From: Prochlorococcus sp. AG-409-A10
GTDB lineage: Bacteria; Cyanobacteriota; Cyanobacteriia; PCC-6307; Cyanobiaceae
NCBI GenBank assembly: GCA_003216175.1
Contig: QCJG01000001.1
Location: 124,001 to 188,000 of the forward strand
Reading direction: 5' to 3'
DNA length: 64,000 bases
The notes beneath the pieces are model-generated. The model saw only the letters and a program-made list of their open reading frames with translations. It had not been told where the DNA came from and searched no databases. The position numbers were made by a program, and so were the translations under genes. Shown here one piece after another: positions 11,984-24,862 of this stretch (the stretch's first letter is position 1; each line of letters starts with the position of its first letter).

Positions 11984-12118
11984 TATTTTGAAAATTTTAT
12001 TGACTCAAATTAATACTTTTAAAATTGCTAATACTTAGAAGAATATGAACAAACAAGTTATTTACTTTACTAAAGATATACCTTTAAGTAAAAATAATTT
12101 TTATTCATCTATAAAGTT

Positions 12119-13018
12119 ATGAAGCAATTCTGGAATTGGAGAAATTATCAAATTGCATGGCAAGTAGAAGAGAAAGATAATACTTCTGAAATTGCAATAT
12201 TGTTAATTCATGGCTTTGGAGCATGCAAAGATCATTGGAGATTTAATCAAAAATACATCAGCTCCATTGCACCATGCTATGCATTAGATTTAATAGGTTT
12301 TGGAGAAAGTAGTCAGCCAAATTCACAGATTTCATATGAAAAGAAAAACTCTGAAAATTTCAAATATTGTTTCGATAATTGGAGTCAACAAATCAATGAT
12401 TTCTGTGAGGAAATAATTAAAAAGCCTGTCTTATTAATAGGGAATTCAATTGGCGGAGTTATTGCATTAAATACATCAAAACAATTATCTCAAAAATGTT
12501 TAGGAGTAATACTAATTGATTGTGCGCAAAGAACAATGGATGATAAGCGCTTATCGGAACAATCATTATTGATGAGATTTCTTAGACCAGTGATTAAAAC
12601 TTTAGTAAGACAAAGAATTTTAAGTTCAAATCTTTTTAAAAACGCAGCGAATCCAGCTTTTATTGAAAAAATTTTGAAAGTTGCTTATCCAAGTGGAAAT
12701 AATGTTGATAAAGAGTTAATTGATATGCTCTTCAAACCAACACAAGGGAAAGGAGCTTCTGAAGCTTTTAGAGGATTTATAAATCTATTTGATGATTATC
12801 TTGCTCCAGATTTATTAAAGCATTTAAATAAACCTGTACATTTAATTTGGGGGGAAAAAGATCCTTGGGAACCTGTAAAAGTTGCTCAAAAATGGTTTGA
12901 AACTTTTAAATGTATAAAATCTTTAGATATCATTCATGACGCAGGTCATTGTCCCCATGATGAGATGCCTGAAAAAGTTAATCCTATTCTTGAAAAGATA
13001 ATTCAAGAAGCCATATAA
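12119..13018 (+). CDS. Alpha/beta hydrolase
   Basis: LLIHGFGACKDHWR, LIGNSIGGVIALN, HLIWGEKDPWEPV, HDAGHCPHDEMPEKVN. Confidence 0.9.
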   Translation: MKQFWNWRNYQIAWQVEEKDNTSEIAILLIHGFGACKDHWRFNQKYISSIAPCYALDLIGFGESSQPNSQISYEKKNSENFKYCFDNWSQQINDFCEEIIKKPVLLIGNSIGGVIALNTSKQLSQKCLGVILIDCAQRTMDDKRLSEQSLLMRFLRPVIKTLVRQRILSSNLFKNAANPAFIEKILKVAYPSGNNVDKELIDMLFKPTQGKGASEAFRGFINLFDDYLAPDLLKHLNKPVHLIWGEKDPWEPVKVAQKWFETFKCIKSLDIIHDAGHCPHDEMPEKVNPILEKIIQEAI

Positions 13019-14004
13019 GCTTGAACTGAATCACCAGTTTTTCTCAAACCACGCAGACCATCTCTTTCTAGATTTCTTACTCTATCTCTACTGATACCCA
13101 ATACTCTTCCAATACCAGTAAGACTCATCGGATCATCACCATCCATGCCATATCTCATTCTTAAAACACGATTTTGTAATTCAGGTAGTTGTTCTAATAA
13201 TGTTTCCAAGTCACCTTTCATGCAATCACTTTCTATTTGCTCAGAAGGCATATCAATTTCGTTAGATAATAAGTCCAATAAAATAGTATCTTCACCATCA
13301 CCAATTTTTGTTTCCAAGCTAACAGGCTGGCCAGCTTTACTCATTAAATCTTTTACATCACTTTCAGGAAGCTCAACATATTCAGAAAGCTCTTTAATTG
13401 TTGGTGTTCTTGAGAGTTCTTGGCTTAATTCTCTTTGTCCCTTTTTAAGCTTATTTAACATTTCTGTTATGTGAATTGGCAATCTTATTGATCTACTTTT
13501 TTCAGCTATAGCACGTGTGATGCCTTGTCGAATCCACCAATAAGCGTAAGTAGAAAATTTATAACCGCGAGTTGGATCAAATTTTTCAACACCTCTAACA
13601 AGGCCAATTGTTCCCTCTTGTATTAGATCTAATAATTCCATATTTCTCTTTGTATACTTCTTTGCAACGCTTACAACCAAACGAAGATTTGCCGCAACCA
13701 TTCTCTCTTTGGCTCTTGTGCCAATTTTCAACTTCTTTTTTAACTGAACAGCAGATATTCCAGCTCTTTCAGCAAATGCATTAATATCAGGCTTTTCTCC
13801 TAAATCACTTTCAAGTTCCGACTCAATATTTTCTAGCTCCATAAGTTCTTGAACTTGTCTTCCTAAGGTTATTTCTTGCTCATGTGACAACAAAGGGACT
13901 CTTCCAATATCTCTTAAATATGAACGTACCAAATCAATGTCTGTTACAGGCTTTGCAGCAGAAGGTGAGTTTTTAATTTGTAGAACTTCAGCCGCCTGTG
14001 CCAT
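13003..14004 (-). CDS. Group-2 RpoD-like sigma factor (probable start MAQAAEVL at about 14004)
   Basis: DLVRSYLRDIGRVPLLSHEQEITLGRQVQ, GTIGLVRGVEKFDPTRGYKFSTYAYWWIRQGITRAI, LTGIGRVLGISRDRVRNLERDGLRGLR. Confidence 0.94.
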   Translation of the reverse strand: MAQAAEVLQIKNSPSAAKPVTDIDLVRSYLRDIGRVPLLSHEQEITLGRQVQELMELENIESELESDLGEKPDINAFAERAGISAVQLKKKLKIGTRAKERMVAANLRLVVSVAKKYTKRNMELLDLIQEGTIGLVRGVEKFDPTRGYKFSTYAYWWIRQGITRAIAEKSRSIRLPIHITEMLNKLKKGQRELSQELSRTPTIKELSEYVELPESDVKDLMSKAGQPVSLETKIGDGEDTILLDLLSNEIDMPSEQIESDCMKGDLETLLEQLPELQNRVLRMRYGMDGDDPMSLTGIGRVLGISRDRVRNLERDGLRGLRKTGDSVQAYMAS

Positions 14005-14105
14005 GAGTTTGTTTAGTTTTGTAAAGCTTACTACTAAGAAATGTAAAGAGCAACTCAAAGCCTGCACGGCTTACCGCACATTAAGTATAAATACTCTCTT
14101 AATGG

Positions 14106-15533
14106 TTAGGTTAGTCTTCCTAAGAGCCAAGAAGCTGTTTTCAAATAAATCAACACCCCTGCAACGTCTGTAGCAGTAGTTATAAAAGGAGCTGACATCA
14201 ACGCAGGGTCGAGACCCATACGATCAAAAAGTAAGGGTAAAGAGGCTCCTGCAGTCGCAGCAAGAGTTGTTATTGCCACCAAGCTTATTCCCACAGCTGT
14301 TGCGACCAAAGGTCCTTGTCCTTGCCACCAAGCAAAAGGGACAACAAATAAAGCCATCAAAATTCCAAGCAAAGCTCCTGCTAGTGCCTCTTTTGCAATA
14401 GCTCGAAAAAGACCAAGTCTTTGAATTCTTTGAGTGCTCAAACCTCGAATAACAACTGTAGAGCTTTGGGCTCCTACATTCCCTCCCGCACCAATAAGCA
14501 GCGGAATAAAAGCCGCAAGAAGAACTACTTGCTTGAGGACCTCATCATTCATTGCTATAACTTGGGTTGTTAATCCATTAGCCAATACCAAAACAGCAAG
14601 CCAGACTATGCGACGTCTAGCTACTACGAATAAATTACTTTGGAAATAATCATCTTCATCTCCAGCTTGAACAGCTCCTGCCGCATATATATCTCTGGTT
14701 GCCTCTTGTTCAATAACATCGATTACATCATCAACAGTAACAATACCAACTAATCTCTTTTCAAGATCCACAACTGGTAAAGCTAAAAAATCATATCTTT
14801 GAATTGCTCTAGCAACTTCTTCTTGATCAGTATCTGTTCTTACATTAACAACATCTCTGGTCATAACCTCACCAATCAGTGATTCAGGGTCAGCAACAAC
14901 CAAGTCCCTTAAAGATAAAATTCCAGTTAGATGTCTCTCTTTGTCTGTGACATAAAGGCTGTAAATTGTTTCTGAAAAAGTAGCTCTTTGCCTTACTAAC
15001 TTCAAAGCTTGGGAAACGCTAAGAAATTCTTTAAGGTCTATAAATTCTGTAGTCATTAATCTGCCTGCCGTTTCCGACTCATAACCCAAAAGCTGAGCAG
15101 TTACTCTTCTTTCTTCAGGACTTAGTTCTGCAAGTAAACGCCTTACAACTTTCGCAGGCAACTCATCAAAAAGTCTTACCCTATCGTCAGGTGACATCTC
15201 CTCCACTAAATCCAGAACTTCATTTGATCTCAAGCGATCTAAAAGATTCTGTTGAACCGAAGGATCTAAATATTCATAAACTTCAATTGCCTCATTTTTG
15301 TTTAGCAACCTAAATGCCAAAGCTTGTAAAATCATTGGCAATGTTCCAATAGCCTGTGCAATGTCTACAGGCTGCACCGGGCCAAGAAGCGATTTAACAC
15401 CGTCGTAATTCCCTGCAGAAAGCATTGCCTCTAATTGCTGTGCAACTGCATCAGCAACCAAACTGCCATTCGCTAAAGATTGTGTTTCACTAGATGCCCC
15501 AAATTGTTCGTTCATATTCGGAGCAACAACCAA
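14106..15533 (-). CDS. mgtE: Magnesium transporter MgtE
   Basis: MgtE N domain, CBS pair (DVVNVRTDTDQEEVARAIQRYDFLALPVVD), TM domain LLIGAGGNVGAQSSTVVIRGL. Confidence 0.95.
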   Translation of the reverse strand: MVVAPNMNEQFGASSETQSLANGSLVADAVAQQLEAMLSAGNYDGVKSLLGPVQPVDIAQAIGTLPMILQALAFRLLNKNEAIEVYEYLDPSVQQNLLDRLRSNEVLDLVEEMSPDDRVRLFDELPAKVVRRLLAELSPEERRVTAQLLGYESETAGRLMTTEFIDLKEFLSVSQALKLVRQRATFSETIYSLYVTDKERHLTGILSLRDLVVADPESLIGEVMTRDVVNVRTDTDQEEVARAIQRYDFLALPVVDLEKRLVGIVTVDDVIDVIEQEATRDIYAAGAVQAGDEDDYFQSNLFVVARRRIVWLAVLVLANGLTTQVIAMNDEVLKQVVLLAAFIPLLIGAGGNVGAQSSTVVIRGLSTQRIQRLGLFRAIAKEALAGALLGILMALFVVPFAWWQGQGPLVATAVGISLVAITTLAATAGASLPLLFDRMGLDPALMSAPFITTATDVAGVLIYLKTASWLLGRLT

Positions 15534-15543
15534 CTATTATTTT

Positions 15544-16053
15544 ATGACTAACCATCATTTTTTTACTTCAATATCTATGTCCGTAAATATCAGCAAAGTT
15601 AAAGTCCTGTCTTTCGATAATGAAAAAATAACTTTCGATCATTTCAAAGGAGATGTTTTATTGATTGTTAATGTCGCCAGCCAGTGCGGATTTACCAAGC
15701 AGTACAAATCTCTTCAAAATCTTCAAGATAAGTATGGGTCACAAGGATTCAGAGTTTTAGGTTTTCCTTGTAATGACTTTGGGAACCAAGAACCTGGCGA
15801 TTTAGAAGAAATCAAAAAATTCTGTTCCATCTCATATGGAGCTAAGTTCCAACTTTTTCAAAAAGTTCATGCAAAAGGCAATACAACCGAGCCATTTACT
15901 ACCTTGAATCAGGTAAGCCCAGCTGGCGACGTTGAATGGAACTTCGAAAAATTTCTTATCAACAGAACCGGTGACGCAATAGCAAGATTTAAAAGTTCAA
16001 TAGAGCCGGACAGTATTGAAATTACAAAGGCAATAGAAAAATTACTCGATTAA
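15544..16053 (+). CDS. Glutathione peroxidase family protein
   Basis: LLIVNVASQCGFTKQYKSLQNL, LGFPCNDFGNQEPG, WNFEKFLINRTGDAIARF. Confidence 0.94.
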   Translation: MTNHHFFTSISMSVNISKVKVLSFDNEKITFDHFKGDVLLIVNVASQCGFTKQYKSLQNLQDKYGSQGFRVLGFPCNDFGNQEPGDLEEIKKFCSISYGAKFQLFQKVHAKGNTTEPFTTLNQVSPAGDVEWNFEKFLINRTGDAIARFKSSIEPDSIEITKAIEKLLD

Positions 16054-16394
16054 GAATTCAGTTTCATAGCAAACATATGCCCTAAACCGATTGCAAAAAC
16101 TCCCATTATTGCAATAGATATTGAGTCAAGTAAAAACAATTTATACAGACCTTGACTTAGTAACTTATATAAATGAAAAGACCACCCACTGAAGGTAGTC
16201 ATTGAGCCACAAAGTCCAACCCCAAGAGTTAATTTATATCTCCTTGAAATATTCAACGAATTAAAGAATCCTAATAAAAAACAACCAATTATATTTACTA
16301 GGAAAATTTCATCAATTTGCCATCGAAGTAAAGCTCCTGGTATTGCTCCAATTGATATTAAAAAAAATGTATTTTGTTTAATAGTTATACCCAT
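16050..16394 (-). CDS. crcB: Fluoride channel CrcB/Fluc-like protein
   Basis: GALLRWQIDEI, NIIGCFLLGFFNSL, GLCGSMTTFSGWS. Confidence 0.88.
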   Translation of the reverse strand: MGITIKQNTFFLISIGAIPGALLRWQIDEIFLVNIIGCFLLGFFNSLNISRRYKLTLGVGLCGSMTTFSGWSFHLYKLLSQGLYKLFLLDSISIAIMGVFAIGLGHMFAMKLNS

Positions 16395-16398
16395 CTTA

Positions 16399-16770
16399 TT
16401 AATTACCTAATAAAAATCCAAATGTAAAAGCAATTATTCCTAAAAACCAAGAGATTATAAACAACTTTAATGCTCTAGAGAATTTCAATTGCAAACATAA
16501 ATAAAACAAATCATAAACAAACGAAGAAAAACTACTCAAGCTTCCGAAAAAACCAATTGAAAAGAATAATACTAGTTGGTCAGAATAGATAAAAGAACTA
16601 AATCGCTGAATCAAAGAGAGGAATAAACCAAAACAAAAAGAAGCAAAGATATTAATTATTAGAATAAATAAATCCTTACTTAAGTTAGATTTATCTAATT
16701 TATTAGAAATTTTAAATCTAGTATTGGCTCCTAAAATTGCACCAAAAGAAACCAAGGCAATTTCAGTCAT
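16399..16770 (-). CDS. crcB: Second CrcB/Fluc-like protein (adjacent paralogue)
   Basis: GAILGANTRFKI, NIFASFCFGLFLSL, GFFGSLSSFSSFVYD; 4 bp from its paralogue. Confidence 0.85.
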   Translation of the reverse strand: MTEIALVSFGAILGANTRFKISNKLDKSNLSKDLFILIINIFASFCFGLFLSLIQRFSSFIYSDQLVLFFSIGFFGSLSSFSSFVYDLFYLCLQLKFSRALKLFIISWFLGIIAFTFGFLLGN

Positions 16771-16773
16771 TTA

Positions 16774-19118
<2,345 letters not shown>

Positions 19119-19248
19119 TTAGCCAAAACCTTTCCTGAAATTTCAATTTAACATCGGTATTAAGGAAAGTCTTAGGAAAAATTTCAAAACCAAATCAAAA
19201 AATTTAATTTCATGCAATTACTGCTAATAAACCCCCTGAAAGACAATC

Positions 19249-20148
19249 ATGCAACCCAATAAACCTCTTGTCATAGCCATTATGGGCCCAACTGCAGGCG
19301 GTAAAACTGAACTTGCAATTGATATTGCAAAAAAAATCAATTCGAATATTCATAATGTCGATTCTCGCCAAATTTACATTGATATGAATATTGGTACTGC
19401 AAAGCCAACAGCAGCCCAACAAAAACAAGCAAAGCATTTCCTAATTGATGTTTGCTTGCCATCTAAACCGATCAATCTTCATGATTTTCAATCCATAGCC
19501 AAAACATCCATGGAGAGAGACTTAAAAACACAAGGCTTAACTTTACTTGTAGGAGGAAGTGGCTTATATCTTCAAGCCTTAATTGGAGGACTTAATCCTC
19601 CAGCGGTACCTCCTCAAAAATTTTTAAGAGATCAACTTGACAAAATCGATAAAACCGAAAGGCACAAATTATTAAAGTGTTGTGATCCTGTTGCAGCGGA
19701 GAGAATACATCCAGAAGACTCAATAAGAACAATTCGTGCTCTTGAAGTTTTTTATGCAACAGGAAAAATGTTTTCGAAACAAAAAAACATGAGTCCTAAT
19801 CCTTGGAGAGTTTTGGAACTTGGATTAAATCCTGGAAATTTAATCACTAGAATCCAACGCAGAACTGAAGAAATGTATAAAAAAGGGTTAATAGAAGAAA
19901 CAGAGGATTTGATAAATAAATACGGAAATGATTTACAGTTGCTTAAAACTATTGGATATAGTGAAGCAAGGTATATTATTAATGGAAAGATTAACTATGA
20001 GGAGGCTTTAGAAATAACAATAAAACGAACTTGCCAATTAGCCAAAAGACAAAAAACTTGGTTTAGAAATAAGCATAATTCTAAATGGCTAGATGATGAA
20101 AATGCATTAACCGAAGCTTTATCTTCTATCTATAAGTTTCTAAGTTGA
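19249..20148 (+). CDS. miaA: tRNA dimethylallyltransferase
   Basis: [51 protein letters not shown]. Confidence 0.96.
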   Translation: MQPNKPLVIAIMGPTAGGKTELAIDIAKKINSNIHNVDSRQIYIDMNIGTAKPTAAQQKQAKHFLIDVCLPSKPINLHDFQSIAKTSMERDLKTQGLTLLVGGSGLYLQALIGGLNPPAVPPQKFLRDQLDKIDKTERHKLLKCCDPVAAERIHPEDSIRTIRALEVFYATGKMFSKQKNMSPNPWRVLELGLNPGNLITRIQRRTEEMYKKGLIEETEDLINKYGNDLQLLKTIGYSEARYIINGKINYEEALEITIKRTCQLAKRQKTWFRNKHNSKWLDDENALTEALSSIYKFLS

Positions 20149-20210
20149 TTATTTTAAATATACTTAGAATTAGCTTGAAAATTACTCCCCCCACATCAAT
20201 TAATCACTGA

Positions 20211-20819
20211 ATGCCACCTCGTCCCCGTTTTGACCGTCGCGCTCCGGAAAGAGAGCTCCCCAACATTAATGAGAGAATCAGCTATTCCGAATTGCGAGTT
20301 GTTGATTCAGATGGCACACAGCTTGGTGTCATCAGCCGAGAGGAAGCGCTAGAAGTCGCTAAAGAAAGAGAACTGGATCTTGTTTTAGTAAGTGAAAAGG
20401 CTACTCCTCCAGTATGCCGAATAATGAATTATGGGAAATTTAAGTTTGAGCAAGAAAAAAAAGCAAAAGAAGCTAAGAAAAAATCACATCAAACAGAAGT
20501 TAAAGAAGTAAAAATGAGGTATAAAATCGATCAACATGATTATCAAGTCCGTATTAGTCAGGCAACTAGATTCTTAAAGGCTGGAGATAAAGTCAAATGC
20601 ACGGTTATATTTAGAGGCCGTGAAATTCAACATACTGCTTTAGCAGAAACTCTGCTAAAGAGAATGGCCAAGGATTTGGAAGAAAAAGCTGAGGTACAAC
20701 AATCACCTAAACGAGAAGGAAGAAATATGATCATGTTTTTAACTCCTCGTAAAAGTCCTCTTATAAAGAAAGAGACAGAAACTACTGAGCAAAAAAAAGC
20801 TTTGAGAACAATCAATTAA
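20211..20819 (+). CDS. infC: Translation initiation factor IF-3
   Basis: [66 protein letters not shown]. Confidence 0.97.
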   Translation: MPPRPRFDRRAPERELPNINERISYSELRVVDSDGTQLGVISREEALEVAKERELDLVLVSEKATPPVCRIMNYGKFKFEQEKKAKEAKKKSHQTEVKEVKMRYKIDQHDYQVRISQATRFLKAGDKVKCTVIFRGREIQHTALAETLLKRMAKDLEEKAEVQQSPKREGRNMIMFLTPRKSPLIKKETETTEQKKALRTIN

Positions 20820-20911
20820 ATTAAACAAACTTGTCAATGGACAAACAATTAATTGTCACTGGCCATTCTATTTATTAATGTAGCCGCATTCACACCTGTC
20901 ATATATAACGC

Positions 20912-21901
20912 GTGAGATTCCACATTCAACAGGAAAGTGAAATACCTGCATCAAGTCAGTTATATAATCAAATATGTTTTGCGATTGCAGCAAGGCATTA
21001 CCCCCCTGGACACAGGTTGCCCAGTACTAGGCAACTTGCAATGCAAACAGGTTTACATCGAAACACAATAAGCAAAGTTTATAGACAGCTAGAGACCGAT
21101 GGAGTTGTTGAAGCTATTGCAGGTTCTGGTATTTATGTTCGGAACCAGCAAAAACAAAAAGATTTAAGAAGCACCTCTCATTCAATACGAAAGAAAGGTA
21201 TCCAAGATGTAGACCATGAGGTACGAAAAAGCATTGATGAACTTTTAAATGCTGGATGCACCTTGCAGCAAACGAGAGAATTGTTTACTCGTGAAATTGA
21301 TTGGAGACTCAGATGTGGAGCCCGCTTACTTGTTAGCACTCCAAGAGAAGATATAGGGGCATCATTGCTAATTGCAGAAGAATTGGCACCTCATCTGGAT
21401 GTTCCAGTAGAGGTTGTACCAATGGAAGAGCTAGAAAGCGTATTAGAAAGTTCAAGTAAAGGAACAGTCGTGACTAGTAGATATTTTTTACAACCTTTAG
21501 AGGAATTGGCCAAGCGTCATAAAGTAAGAGCCGTTGCTGTAGATTTAAGCGATTTTCAAAAAGAACTAAACATTCTAAAAAAGCTGCGTTCAGGCAGTTG
21601 TGTAGGGATAGTCAGTATTAGTCCAGGAATACTAAGAGCAGCGGAAGTCATTTTGCACAGTATGCGTGGCAATGAACTGCTTTTGATGACTGCAAATCCC
21701 GATGTAGGAAGTCGTCTAATTGCCTTATTGAGAGCCGCTAGTCACGTGATTTGTGATAGTCCTAGCCTGCCTGTCATTGAACATACTTTGAGACAAAACA
21801 GATCTCAATTAATGAGAATGCCACAAATTCATTGTGCTCAAAAATATCTTAGCGACTCTACAATTGAAGAGTTGAGCAAAGAGATTGGCCTTCTCGAATA
21901 A
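20912..21901 (+). CDS. GntR-family transcriptional regulator (GTG start)
   Basis: PASSQLYNQICFAIAARHYPPGHRLPSTRQLAMQTGLHRNTISKVYRQLETDGVVEAIAGSGIYV is a GntR wHTH. Confidence 0.92.
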   Translation: MRFHIQQESEIPASSQLYNQICFAIAARHYPPGHRLPSTRQLAMQTGLHRNTISKVYRQLETDGVVEAIAGSGIYVRNQQKQKDLRSTSHSIRKKGIQDVDHEVRKSIDELLNAGCTLQQTRELFTREIDWRLRCGARLLVSTPREDIGASLLIAEELAPHLDVPVEVVPMEELESVLESSSKGTVVTSRYFLQPLEELAKRHKVRAVAVDLSDFQKELNILKKLRSGSCVGIVSISPGILRAAEVILHSMRGNELLLMTANPDVGSRLIALLRAASHVICDSPSLPVIEHTLRQNRSQLMRMPQIHCAQKYLSDSTIEELSKEIGLLE

Positions 21902-21919
21902 ACATTGCGTATTTAATCA

Positions 21920-22681
21920 ATGTTTCGATCACTAAAATCAGATTTCGCAATAATCAAAGAAAGGGATCCAGCTGCAAGAGGTGTTTGGGAAATCATCTTT
22001 TGTTATCCAGGCTTTCAGGCCCTAGTAATGCATAGAATTAGCCATAAACTTTGGTCATACAAACTTCCTATTTTCCCAAGGTTAATCAGCCACTTCACTA
22101 GATTCTTGACTGGTGTTGAGATCCATCCAGGTGCCAGGATTGGTAAAGGCGTTTTTATAGATCATGGAATGGGCGTAGTAATTGGAGAAACAAGTGAAAT
22201 AGGCGATAGATGCTTGCTATATCAGGGAGTAACTTTGGGTGGTACTGGAAAAGAAAGCGGGAAAAGACACCCAACTCTTGAATCTAATGTAGTTGTGGGT
22301 GCTGGAGCTAAAGTCCTTGGAGGAATTTGCGTAGGAACTAATACAAGAATTGGGGCAGGCTCAGTTGTCGTAAAAAATGTTGACGCGAATAGTACTGTTG
22401 TCGGGATTCCTGGTCGAATCGTTCATCAAAGTGGAGTAAAAATAAATCCCCTAGCTCATTCTGCATTGCCAGATACAGAAGCCAACGTACTGAGGAATCT
22501 GATGGAAAGAATTGATCAATTAGAAAATGATATTTTAAACTTACAAAATACCATTAGTAATCTTCAAATAGATAGCTCTGATGGCGAAAAAGAAGAGAGA
22601 ATTATTGGGGAGTCACAAAGCCTCAAAGACAAAGAAATCATAGAGTTCATTGGCAATGATATGAATGAAACAAGTATTTAG
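21920..22681 (+). CDS. cysE: Serine O-acetyltransferase
   Basis: RDPAARGVWEIIFCYPGFQALVMHRISHKLW, HPGARIGKGVFIDHGMGVVIGETSEIGDRCLLYQGVTLGGTGKE hexapeptide repeats. Confidence 0.95.
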   Translation: MFRSLKSDFAIIKERDPAARGVWEIIFCYPGFQALVMHRISHKLWSYKLPIFPRLISHFTRFLTGVEIHPGARIGKGVFIDHGMGVVIGETSEIGDRCLLYQGVTLGGTGKESGKRHPTLESNVVVGAGAKVLGGICVGTNTRIGAGSVVVKNVDANSTVVGIPGRIVHQSGVKINPLAHSALPDTEANVLRNLMERIDQLENDILNLQNTISNLQIDSSDGEKEERIIGESQSLKDKEIIEFIGNDMNETSI

Positions 22682-22701
22682 AATTATCTATCTAAAAAAA
22701 A

Positions 22702-23499
22702 TTAGAGTAGAAAAGGCAATCTTTTACTCTCAGAATTAAGTAGTAAAATACTTATTAAAAGTCCAATAAAATTAAAAGATAAAACCAAAAAAGAATTTTG
22801 ATAATTTAAATAACCATCGATTATGCTAACCCTAAGTGGATCTAATATCTGGTAAAGAAAGTTAAAATTAGTAATCCATGCAATTTCACCTAAGCTTTCT
22901 TTTCTATATAGTATTGGAGAAGTTAAAAACAGTAATTGAAGAACTATTGGAACTAATTGAGCGATGTCAGTGTAGCGAATACTTACAAGGCAAATAATTA
23001 TAGGAAACCAATATATAAAAATAATTAAATTTAATAGCGGTATCCAAGAATAAAATAATAAATTTAAAAGCAAAGAAAATTTCAAAAATATAAAAACAAG
23101 AAAAACCAAAATGAAAGATTGACCAAATGTTTGTATCTGAAAAGACCACTCTTCTAAAGTATAAAAAATTGGCTTCAAGCTCATATTTTTTATATTAGAA
23201 GAATTATGTGCAAAAAGTTGAGGTGCATTAGAAATTGAAGAGCTTAAAGTATTCCAAATAACCAAACCAATTCCTAAATAAATAAAATAAGCACGGAAAT
23301 CCTTAACAGAAAAAACAGTTCCATAAACAATCCCTAAAGTTAGAATTGATAGTAAATTAGAAAAACCCAACCAAAAGCTCCCAAGTGTTGTTCTAGCGAA
23401 CCTTGCTCTTGATCGAGACGTAGCTGTATACCACCAAGCTCTTCTAGTTTTAAGTGCAAATTTTAAACTATCCAATAACATTTTTATGATAATAATCAT
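22702..23499 (-). CDS. ABC-2 type exporter permease, polysaccharide export (Wzm/RfbA-like); MLLDSLKF start at about 23481 also possible
   Basis: RARFARTTLGSFWLGFSNLLSILTLGIVYGTVF and several TM helices; adjacent to the ATPase. Confidence 0.82.
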   Translation of the reverse strand: MIIIIKMLLDSLKFALKTRRAWWYTATSRSRARFARTTLGSFWLGFSNLLSILTLGIVYGTVFSVKDFRAYFIYLGIGLVIWNTLSSSISNAPQLFAHNSSNIKNMSLKPIFYTLEEWSFQIQTFGQSFILVFLVFIFLKFSLLLNLLFYSWIPLLNLIIFIYWFPIIICLVSIRYTDIAQLVPIVLQLLFLTSPILYRKESLGEIAWITNFNFLYQILDPLRVSIIDGYLNYQNSFLVLSFNFIGLLISILLLNSESKRLPFLL

Positions 23500-24844
23500 G
23501 AGTATGATAATAATTCAAAGCAGAATCCAAAGGTCCATCATAAACAATTGATCCATGACTAAAGACGATTCCTCTCATACAAAATTGCTGTAACAATTCT
23601 TCTGAATGACTTGCAAGAAATATAGTTGCAGCAGAGTCCATAAACTTCTTCATTCTCTTTTCAGCTCTCTCAAAAAAGTCAGAATCTCCAGTACCAAAAC
23701 CCTCATCAATCGCAAGACAATCATGGGGACTAGATGTAAGAATTGAAAAAATTAATCTAGCATTCATTCCCTCACTATAAGTTTTAATAGGTAGAGCTAT
23801 ATATTTACCTAATCCTGAAAAATCAGTTATTTCATTTAAAAAATTATCAAACCCATCTAGACTATGTTTCCAAAGTAAATAATGAGCTTTACACGCATCA
23901 ATTCCTGTTAATTCCGGACTTGTAAGAAAAGTTTTTTGAAGCATAGGGTAAACATTCACAGAAATATTAAGTTTCCCTTTAGTAGGCAAATAAATACCAG
24001 AAATTAGCCTCAAAAAACTACTTTTACCAGAACCGTTATGCCCAATCAAAGCTATTCTCTCTCCATGCATAATGGTTAAATTAATTTTATTTAGTGCAAT
24101 AATACTTGTTCCACTTTTTGATTCAGATAACTCTCCTCCTGTTATATTAATAAAACTCTTAGTAAATCTCTTTGCAAGTGATCTACTCTCAGAACAGTAA
24201 ACAGGAATATGCAAAGATATATTTTTCATTTCAATAGCAGGTTTGCTAAAAAATTGGATATTATTTTGAGATAATGAACATATAAAGGAATTAATATCAT
24301 CTCGAGAAATTTTTTGCTCAATCACATGATCAAGAAACGCCTCTACTTTTGAAAATACTGTTCCCGAAATCCAAGGAGATAATGACTCAGGCTGATATAA
24401 ATTAATTAAAAGAATATTTGTACTAATTTGCTCTGTAAATAATTCAGCAGCAAATATTTTATTTCCTAAAACTTGTATATCTTTTGCTAAATACTCAGAT
24501 TCTGCAGAAGTTGAATCATGAAATTCATATAAAATATTATATGCAATATCAGAAATCGTATATTTTTTTTCTTTAATCATTAAAAGCCAATAATTCAAAC
24601 TCTCAAAATCAGCTACTCTACCGAACAAATTCAAATATAGTTTATTAATCTGGTATTCCGAAGATTTATCATCTACGATATTTTTAGTATATTCATTCTG
24701 CTTAGATAATTCATCTGAAATATCTTTTATTGTTATTCCTTTTCTCGCTTCAGAAAGCCAGTAATTTATCCCTTGTGGATCTCCTGGTCTCCCAAAATAT
24801 GCAATATAAAGTCTTTGTAAAGTATTGGCATTAATATTTATCAT
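23468..24844 (-). CDS. ABC exporter ATPase (Wzt-like) with about 200-aa N-terminal DUF4214-like module
   Basis: Walker A GHNGSGKSSFLRLISGIY, TYSEGMNARLIFSI, CLAIDEGFGTGD; N-terminus LYIAYFGRPGDPQGINYWL...LYLNLFGRVADFESLNYWL matches the DUF4214 N-termini of the giant proteins. Confidence 0.9.
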   Translation of the reverse strand: MININANTLQRLYIAYFGRPGDPQGINYWLSEARKGITIKDISDELSKQNEYTKNIVDDKSSEYQINKLYLNLFGRVADFESLNYWLLMIKEKKYTISDIAYNILYEFHDSTSAESEYLAKDIQVLGNKIFAAELFTEQISTNILLINLYQPESLSPWISGTVFSKVEAFLDHVIEQKISRDDINSFICSLSQNNIQFFSKPAIEMKNISLHIPVYCSESRSLAKRFTKSFINITGGELSESKSGTSIIALNKINLTIMHGERIALIGHNGSGKSSFLRLISGIYLPTKGKLNISVNVYPMLQKTFLTSPELTGIDACKAHYLLWKHSLDGFDNFLNEITDFSGLGKYIALPIKTYSEGMNARLIFSILTSSPHDCLAIDEGFGTGDSDFFERAEKRMKKFMDSAATIFLASHSEELLQQFCMRGIVFSHGSIVYDGPLDSALNYYHTHDYYHKNVIG

Positions 24845-24862
24845 CTAAATAATATTATTAAA

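Noticed and set aside
16050-16770. Adjacent crcB pair as a novel duplication
   Set aside because: Paired heterodimeric CrcB/Fluc genes are a known arrangement; ordinary.
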